NCBI GenBank assembly: GCA_019633425.1
Contig: WSUB01000050.1
Span: forward strand, 1 to 64,000
DNA length: 64,000 nucleotides
Source: Tulasnella sp. 424
Lineage: Eukaryota; Basidiomycota; Agaricomycetes; Cantharellales; Tulasnellaceae
Reading direction: 5' to 3'
Numbering within the stretch: position 1 is the first letter of the stretch; each line of letters begins with the position of its first letter. Both the position numbers and the translations under genes were made by a program. Of this stretch, positions 55,073 through 64,000 are shown in pieces. The notes under the pieces are model-generated. The model had not been told where the DNA came from, did not search any database, and saw nothing but the letters and a program-made list of their open reading frames with translations.

Positions 55073-55599
55073 ACAGAGCGGACCCCGTTCCTCTTCCAAA
55101 TACCTGGCCTTTTACTGGGAGCTGCGAGGTCGATTGCGCGAGTCTTGCGACCGTGCTTGGGCTGGTTCAAACAGGAGTCAGAGCAGTGGACGGCGAGGGT
55201 CGGAAGGACATCCGATACTTTGACGCTGTTGATAACACCCCCTCACGTACACCCCCCGGGTCAGGTCGGCTCACCGTAGCCACCTTCTAGCCCGACCTAC
55301 TGGGCGCTGATGGGTGCTTGTACAATGTCTGCATCTCCTGAAGCGGCCCGACGACGAGTACATGCAGGTACGAAGCCTCATTAATGTTGTAAAGCAATGA
55401 GTGGAGGCCGGCGCTTGTTGTCGAGCTCACGGTTTGCGGCTATTGTTTACAAAAGCTTTTCGACGACCGCCACCGGCACAACTGACCACAGGGACACCCT
55501 CTGAGGATCGTCAAGTCAGCCACGTCTAGCACGCGGTCGTTTGTGCTTCTTCCATCACTTTCGAATTACCGACGATCTGCGAACCAAGAGCAAGCCATC
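55073..55599. promoter_or_regulatory. Divergent promoter region Zn2Cys6/MED17
   Basis: This is 527 bp between two divergent starts. A CGG-N-CCG-type motif suitable for Zn2Cys6 autoregulation was not clearly seen. No gene is seen. Confidence 0.4.
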
Positions 55600-58142
55600 A
55601 TGAACCCAGCGCCTGACCCGACGGCTCCGGTACTATTAGAACCTATATACAATGATGAAAACAACCAGCCAATTAGGCGGGTTCGAGATATCCTAAACGA
55701 CTCTACCCATGTGTATGAGCCGTGAGTAACATTTCTCCAAACTGCGGCCCAAGACCCTGCTAACCATTTCTTTAGCCCGCATAACGCAGCTACGAAGCTG
55801 CGTCGTAACCTCGCCAAAATCGAGTCAGACAGAGGGGGACTTGCCAAGGTTTCGATACGAGATATTCTTAGCAAGTCTCCGGAAGAGAAAGAAGAAGAAG
55901 TCTCTTCCGTCAAATCTGATGGAGATGATGACGAAAGCACGGCCGACGAACCCTTCACAGCCGAAAAACTCATCGAAATGAGAACTGATATATCGGCTAA
56001 AATCCAGTGAGCAGTCGTTACGTCTGCCCTGCCGGGTGACCGAGCTAAACCGCTTCACTAGGATAGCAGATGGTGAACTGTCACTTGCGTCCGACCTCCT
56101 TGAACTACTCCTCACACCACCGGATCCGAACTGGGTACCAACAAAGGATACCTTGGTACCCGGAAGCCTCGCGGCCTCTCAAGTGACACAACACTCCCCT
56201 GCATTGGCAGTCGCACTGCCGGCCGTCCGCGCAGTCAACTCTCAGATTATAGTCGGCACGAAAGACGGGACTTTCAGGCATGTCTCTGATATTTTCCAGG
56301 CTGCGGCCGAGCGTACCTCCAAAGCCGTGGAAAAGGGTGACAGGTATTGGGAAACTGCTGTCCGTCTGAGAAGGGGGAATTGGCCGTTGGTTGCCGCACC
56401 GACTAAGCGAGAGGGTGACCCACGATTCCAACGGCCCCTTTCAACCTCGGACAACTATGCCAAGGACTTCCGAATAGCTTACGGCCTGGAACATGGTATG
56501 TCCACGAGTTACTCGGGTTCATTTGGTTTCCTCTCGGCCTTGGGCTGAATGTCATACTCGCAGCTCCCATCAAGTTCCAGAAAAGAGCCACCGCCAGCGT
56601 GGCTGATGAGACCCGCGAAGGCACGACATCCCTCCTTCGTATCAACGGGCCATCAAAGCGACTGCGTGTTGGCTTACGAACCCTCGCGTCCGATGGCACT
56701 GAATGTACGGGATGGGCGGACGTGCCTAGCAGGCTCCTAGTTTCGGCTCCGTCACTTAGTGGGTACAATGAAGAGCTCGCCATAGCTCAAGCGGCGAGCC
56801 TGGAGAGCGAACTGTACGACGAGGTATTTTCTTCGAACCAACAGCTACCCAAGAAATTTTGTTGAAGCGTGTTTGAAGCTTGTCAGGGAGGCCGCAGACC
56901 TACCAACAAGCTCTGCTAAGATAACCGAGAAAAGAACCACAGTTGAGGCTGCACTCGACTCAGCGTTGGTCTTTGAAATGGTTTGTACCCACCTTCATTC
57001 TCACAATCGTCTGCCTAGTCACATCCGGTTCAGGTCGACGATATACAGGAAGCGCCAATGCCGGCAAACGACCAAGCAGAACGTCTCGTTCGCCGAAATG
57101 CCGCCATCGCTAACCTTGTCCGCCATACTCTTGTCATCCTCCTCATTCGTTCTCATCGGGTAGCTGTGCGAGCAAGAGCACAGAGAAACAGGACGGCACT
57201 TCCGAATCAGGGCTTTCCTCAACTGCAACTACCAACCTCTCTCAAGCAGGAACCTATTCTAGGCCCGGTCATCTCTCTCCTTCAGTACGACTCCTTCGTC
57301 ACTCGGCTCAGGTTTATTCTGGGAAACATTCGAAAATCCCTTACAGCAGCCAGCGTAGCTTGTGATGTTGATTTTAACCCCGTTGGAGACGACATCGGCG
57401 ACGTTTTGGCCCGGAGCGCTCTGTTCTCGGGATCCGAAACCTCCGATTTGAATTCCGGATTGTCCAGTCTGTCGGAAGTCAGACCAACACTGGAAAGCTC
57501 CTTAAACGCATTGATGCATGACCGGGATAACTTCCTCAAAGTGAATGGGGAGGCAACGATCCGAGTTGGACATCAGTGAGCAACGCGTCTCGTTGGTCCG
57601 ATGTTCGGAACTCTGACTCCCAGGTCCTCTAGACACATTATACGCCTCACGTTTACCTCGCCAGCAATCCTCACTCTTCATCTACCCCAGGCGACTCTGG
57701 ACATATACGAAGAGGGGCAGTTGGAGCGTTTCCTGGTTGCTGAAGTCACTCGATGCCTTATGGAACGTCTTCGAGAGGTCGGGACCGCCGCTGAGAACGA
57801 AAGAAGCCAGACAAGCTCGGACCACACGACTCGCACACAGTGGATCGTAGATGGTCTTGAAGGAACGTTGGTCGGGGACAAAGCCGACAGCCGATTGTAA
57901 GTTCGTCTTATGACGCTTGCACAATACCTAACCTCGTTCCCCTCTCTAGGCAAGTGAAAGTCATGTTCAACAAATCGTTCGCATTCACGGCCATCGGTGT
58001 CAGGAGCACTGCTGTCGCACCCGGTGGCCCATTGACCCAGAGAGAGATCCTCCGATACCCACCGGACGCGGATGAATTGGTTGCCAGGGATCCAAGTATA
58101 GCCATTCCCACTCTGGAGTCTTGGCTTGTCAATTTGTTATAA
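55600..58142 (+). CDS. MED17: Mediator complex subunit 17 (Srb4)
   Basis: Med17 is the central scaffold of the Mediator head module, required for RNA polymerase II transcription. The start is MNPAPDPTAPVLLEPIYNDE, and exon 2 gives AATKLRRNLAKIESDRGGLA. Family-type segments: DGELSLASDLLELLLTPPDP, GDRYWETAVRLRRGNWPLVA, AKDFRIAYGLEH, ASLESELYDEVF and a long helical C-terminal half with YDSFVTRLRFILGNIRKSL and RHIIRLTFTSPAILTLHLPQ. It ends SIAIPTLESWLVNLL. About nine exons and roughly 650 residues are predicted. Med17 diverges quickly, so the call rests on the ELSLASD and RRGNW blocks and overall size. The start context (ccatcATGaacc) is good. Confidence 0.8.
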
Positions 58143-58166
58143 ACCCGTACTCTCGACATACAAAAA

Positions 58167-59332
58167 TCATACAATGAAATAAATTAACCAGCACAGTGTC
58201 GTGACCATGCCAGTATGTGCGCTCCAGGCCAGCTCTCGGGCAGCGTTACTCGTATAGTCTGCAGCGAGCGATCTCGCGCCAGGGACAGGAATTTGGTTGG
58301 CACCGTGGACATTGCGGTCTGCCATGCTATTGAAGGAGGCTGTCGTCTGGGGAGTGTTTTGGGTATTTCCGGCTGAGGAGGCATCAGAGTTCTGGCCATG
58401 GTTTGTGCCTTGGTCGTTGTTCTTTCCGTCGTCGCCATCGTCGTGTTTACCGTGGTGGTCGTATTGATCGTCGTCGTCGTACTCATCTTGTGGATCGTCG
58501 TCGTCGTCATTGCCTTCGTCTCCACGGTCATCGTCGTTGCCTTCGTCTTCCTCGTCTTTCCCGTGTTCGCGTGACTTGCCCGAATGAGGTCGTTCTTTTC
58601 CCCAGGAGCTGACCTGTTGGGTCGATCCATTGGACTCCCCAGTGGACACGCTCGACGCTGCCGTTGCAGTCGAATTGGCACGGTCCGTTGGCGCCGCCGT
58701 TGAAGGGAGAGGGATGCTGGTGCTGTTGGAGGCAAGGCTCCCGAAACCCCATGGGATCGCTTCGCCGTCTGGCTGTGTTGCGTTGGGTGGAGCGATTGAA
58801 GCTCCATGAGGAGAGGCGATCTGGATCAAACACTTCAGCGAAGAACCGTCTGAGGGGAGTCGGCTCGGCTTACCGTGAACCTGCCTGTCCAGCTCGGAGA
58901 GTCCTGGGTGCTGCTATCGTAAATCTTCGCCATAGCAATCAGTCGACTGGAGTAAAGCTGAGACGACTTTCTATTACCTGGTAAAAGTAAATGGCAGAAC
59001 ACGGAGTAACCTGCGGGCAAGTCCAGTTGAATGGAGTGATGCTAGAATCAGATCCATCAAGGCCAGTGGCAACGGTGGTGACCTTGGTCATTGAAAGGTT
59101 GGGGCCAGACATCAAGTCTTAAAGGAGTTAGACGTATTGATGGGTCGATAGGGCGAATAGAAATCCCCTTACCAATGGTCATGTTCTTCCACGTCCCAGT
59201 CGTGTCAGGATTCCATTGAATTATGCACGATGAACCTTCGTAGTAAATCGCACCGGGAGCTGGACCGGTGAGGACGGCGGCTGCCAGAACCTGTCCGGCA
59301 AGGAAAGAAAGAGTAAGGAGATAATAAGACAT
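58167..59332 (-). CDS. Secreted Kre9/Knh1-like protein with Asp-rich stalk and GPI-type tail
   Basis: The start MSYYLLTLSFLAGQVLAAAV is a signal peptide, with likely cleavage after LAA. A Kre9/Knh1-type N-terminal Ig-like domain follows: LTGPAPGAIYYEGSSCIIQW, GTWKNMTIDLMSG, VTTVATGLDGSDSS and RFTVS. The middle is Ser/Thr/Asn-rich (N-glycosylation sites such as NST and NAT). An unusually long acidic stalk, with runs NDDDDDPQDEYDDDDQYDHH and HDDGDDGKNNDQG, covers about 50 residues. The C-terminus ends in a small hydrophobic segment (GMVTTLCWLIYFIV) that fits a GPI-attachment signal. Related proteins sit in the cell wall or plasma membrane; a glucan role is known for Kre9 only. Introns fall at the first domain. 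The exact exon near 58930 is uncertain. Confidence 0.78.
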
Positions 59333-59712
59333 GTCAACAGAACCAGCTGCGAGTGAAAGAGTGGTAAGGGGAGTCTAAACGAAGGGAACTCGGAAACAAA
59401 ATTCGTTCGGAATTTATCCTGGCTGTTAGGAGCTCGACCAACACCAGATGAACAGGTGTAGAGCGAACTAGAGGTCCACATTAAAATAGCACGGGGCTTT
59501 ATTTTGTCAAACGGCAAGGAGAAAAGGAATGACAGCCTACGACCCGGACATTGATATATGGTATTCATGGCTCTGAAGTTTCCACCTGATGTCTATTATT
59601 TCTGCCGGACTGCGAGAAAGAGGCATCCAGGGAGAATCTGCGGTGGCTGCGTGAGAGTACCGCCCCTGAAGCTGCGTAGTTCCAACCTAGACTAATACCT
59701 CGACCACTCCCG
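59333..59712. promoter_or_regulatory. Divergent promoter region, Kre9/Knh1-like and VPS24
   Basis: 380 bp between divergent starts. No ORF with gene-like structure is present. Confidence 0.45.
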
Positions 59713-60607
59713 ATGCTCAAATCCATCAACAGAGCTCTCTATGGCCCAACTCCTGAAGAGAGAGTCAGAGAATGGCAGCAGAAGCTGAAAACACAACAGC
59801 GGGGTCTTGACCGGGAGATACGGCAGGTGTCATGCATTCGGCCACCACCACTCGGCAGTTGGACTTACCGAGGCCCTCGATGATGTAGCTTACGATGGCC
59901 CAAGACAAAGCTAGGGCATCAGTGAAGCAACTTGCTTTAAAGGGTGACGTCAAGTCCGCCCGAATACTTGCTAAGGAGGTGGTCCGAAGCGAGAAGCAGA
60001 AGCAGAAGCTCCATGTGAGCAAAGCCCGACTTGGATCGATAGGCATTCAGATGTCTCATCAACTGGGTGAGATACTGTGGCACTATCATAGCTCTTGTTC
60101 TTGCTCTCTGACTTCGTTTCTAGCGATGGTCAAAGTCACGGGCACACTGCAGAAGTCCACGGAAATCATGAAGCTCAGCAATGATCTCATTAAACTCCCT
60201 CAAATAAGCGCAGCTATGCGGGAGATGAGTATGGAATGGACGAAGGTAATGCAAGCCAGTTACGACGTTAGGAAAGAGGATTAACTCGAACTTTATCGCT
60301 TTAGGCAGGCATCATAGAAGACATGATGGCGGATACGTTCGACATGGTCGACGAGGACGAGGAACTTGAAGAGGAAGCTGATGCTGAAGTCGATGCTGTG
60401 TTGTTCAACATCACAGAGGGCAAGCTTGGCAAGGCAGGCACTGTGACGACGGAGCTACCCGTAGGTTTAGTTTCGTCATGGCACTTTCCATCTATTCTAA
60501 ATGCGTCCGACTCTTTCAAGGCTACCGAAGCTCCGGAAGACGAGGCGGAGACCGAAGCAGCGATGGCCCGGATGCAGGAGCAGCTTCATGGATTACTCAA
60601 CTCATGA
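59713..60607 (+). CDS. VPS24: ESCRT-III subunit Vps24/CHMP3
   Basis: Vps24 forms the ESCRT-III polymer with Snf7 and Vps2 during multivesicular body sorting. Five exons. The N-terminal basic helix is MLKSINRALYGPTPEERVRE, followed by WQQKLKTQQRGLDREIRQL, KARASVKQLALKGDVKSARI, LAKEVVRSEKQKQKLHVSKA, MVKVTGTLQKSTEIMKLSND and LIKLPQISAAMREMSMEWTK. The acidic autoinhibitory half is AGIIEDMMADTFDMVDEDEE, and the C-terminal MIM-type helix ends TEAAMARMQEQLHGLLNS. The 59829-59895 intron (acceptor gatgtag, just before CTTACG) is needed to join IRQ to LTMAQDKAR. All splice sites are GT-AG. It closely matches the family size of about 220-230 residues. Confidence 0.92.
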
Positions 60608-61123
60608 ACCCGACCTCGGTGTTACTTGTTTTGTCGCCACATGTAATTATTATTAGAAAGCCTCACTACGGATTAATTGGAATTGTCTAATCATTAGAGC
60701 CTACCGGTCTGTGGTTTACTTTGGGCATCATAGAGCTAGCTCTCAGCAACGGTGCGCTCCGTGCGTTCGATTCAGAGGAGCCGTATTCGGAGAAATTAGG
60801 GGCGACTGAGCGCCTAGCTATAAATCCAATCCAGGACACGATTCTTGTCTATTATTCGTTCGTATTCTGGCAAGCAAACTGAAGTCAACTTGGGCTATAG
60901 ACATCGGGCCAGACGATGGGTGAAAGTCTGTCGGAGGTGATGACGTTCGGGTACGTTAAGGAGATGCCACATGGGTGTACGTGCGAACTACGACGACAAG
61001 CCGAGTCTCCGATTTCTTCCTTTCGCCAACAACTCCCAAACGTCGTTTCTCTCCCAAGCTCAAATTCCTCTCCCCCCCTTCCACCTCCCCCTTCACCTCT
61101 CGCATCTCGCCAACGGTTCCGTC
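60608..61123. other. Intergenic region with IDH promoter
   Basis: A TATA-like tataaat at 60819 lies about 300 bp before the IDH start. A pyrimidine-rich leader (ctctccccccttccacctcccccttcacctctcgc) ends just before the ATG. No gene is seen. Confidence 0.5.
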
Positions 61124-63080
<1,957 letters not shown>

Positions 63081-63665
63081 ACGAACATTTTTGTAGACCT
63101 ACTGTCTTTGCTGCTATATAACTCGGGCGGATAGATTTATACCATAGTAGGGAGCCGACAAACGTTTAATTGCTGATTCAATCGGACATGACCCGGGAAT
63201 GGGAATGACCAGGAGCGGGAACGTCGGAAAGTGAGAATCATGCCGGCTACACCGCGAACCGGTTTCAGTCAGTAATTTATTTATCACTTACGCGCGGTAT
63301 TGCAACACTCGACAATATCAGGAATGCTTCTAATGCTTCGCTGGTTGCAACTGCGTCGTGAAAGCACGAGGTACAGCTAGTGGCATGCCGGCTTCTAGTC
63401 GTCTGTACGCGCTGTTTCGGGCAGTATGACAGAGGCGAGAGGGTAATCTGGGTTGCCAAGCTCCGCCGTCGTGAAGTTCGAGAACAAATACGGTGGAATT
63501 GATGTGTGATGGACGCGCAGTAACACTTGAAGCGGAGCACCCGACTGACGGGGCTAGCATCTAAATCCGGGCTCACACCAAGGCACCAAAGAAATAGAGT
63601 AATGGGGAGTTGAATTCGGACGCTGTTCTCTACCAAATAACGAAGGGAGGACACTATGGTCTGTT
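63081..63665. other. Intergenic region, no gene seen
   Basis: Downstream flank of IDH2. Open frames on the minus strand through 63280-63650 lack family resemblance and are interpreted as 3' flanking sequence of the partial gene to the right. Confidence 0.4.
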
Positions 63666-64000
63666 TTACTCCGCGGGCTTGCCCTACAAACCAAGTGGCC
63701 GATCAGCATCAAAGCAAAGCACAATTTCAAAAAGAACTGTCCAAACTCACCTTAACAAGGTTGTACGCCTGGAATACTGTTCCCAGACTAACAACGGTGA
63801 AGAGGCCGTAGTACGAGTCTGCATGAAACGGAGCAAACAAGGTAAAAATACGTCAATTTGGTGTTTGGTTCCAGTCGAAATTGCGACGGCCAGGCCGGGA
63901 AATGTCGGGACTAACAGACGTAAAGCTTTGAGCGAGGAGGGCGCATGTAAACCGGCTTGGTCATTGCCTGGATAGAAAGACACAGATCTGATGAGTGGAC
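63666..64000 (-). CDS. Possible 3' end of a minus-strand membrane protein gene (partial)
   Basis: On the minus strand, 63818-63751 encodes DSYYGLFTVVSLGTVFQAYN and LVK, ending at a good gtgagt donor. An acceptor at 63684 leads to the short exon GKPAE and a stop at 63666. The 5' neighbour (63983-63880) has LKALRLLVPTFPGLAVAIST, a hydrophobic helix in one frame. The segments recall NnrU-like membrane proteins, but the 5' join is unclear and the gene runs off the window. Confidence 0.3.

Overview
This window is nuclear DNA from a filamentous basidiomycete, most likely an Agaricomycete. The evidence is short introns of about 50-70 nt that split nearly every housekeeping gene, tightly packed divergent gene pairs, and families typical of mushrooms (a KCTD-like BTB protein, a DUF6699-like protein, a Kre9/Knh1-like secreted protein). 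No bacterial, viral or organellar segment was seen. Gene models were built by hand from splice sites and family resemblance. Exon edges are therefore predictions, and no database search was run.

Layout. Positions 1-4488 hold a Git1-type MFS transporter (minus) and a decayed fragment of a second copy. Positions 4489-24737 are a dense housekeeping block: SF3B6, CDC14 (septation network), NOP14, a Tls1/C9orf78 protein, an RNase III, COA3, SPT3, ATG29, a mitochondrial-type alpha-helical protein, a Utp8/Nol11-like protein and a BTB protein. Positions 24738-28219 are a 3.5 kb gene-poor stretch with a 330-bp tandem repeat array. Positions 28220-36440 hold two proteins rich in low-complexity sequence: an unknown Ser/Pro-rich protein, and a GH71/GH99-like enzyme domain fused to a Ser-Tyr-Gly-rich tail. 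Positions 36567-39295 hold a Gfd2-like DEDDh nuclease divergent from a centromeric histone H3 (CENP-A/Cse4). Positions 40225-44822 hold a DUF6699-like protein and a UDP-sugar transporter. Positions 45097-63080 are again housekeeping: CTNNBL1, UTP15, TCTP, a Zn2Cys6 regulator, MED17, a Kre9/Knh1-like GPI protein, VPS24/CHMP3 and the catalytic NAD-isocitrate dehydrogenase subunit. The right edge probably holds the 3' end of a further minus-strand gene.

Functional themes. Three genes act in the small-subunit processome (NOP14, the Utp8-like gene, UTP15). Three act in pre-mRNA splicing or near it (SF3B6, Tls1-like, CTNNBL1). Three act in RNA polymerase II regulation (SPT3, MED17, the Zn2Cys6 factor). 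Many genes sit head to head with 100-350 bp between start codons, which suggests shared promoters.

Most notable observations: a CENP-A whose N-terminal tail carries an H3-type [10 protein letters not shown] module; four GC-AG introns, one in each of the three processome genes and one inside the zinc-finger codons of the Zn2Cys6 gene; a glycosidase-like domain with a FUS-like tail; and exons as short as 18 and 27 nt in conserved protein cores.
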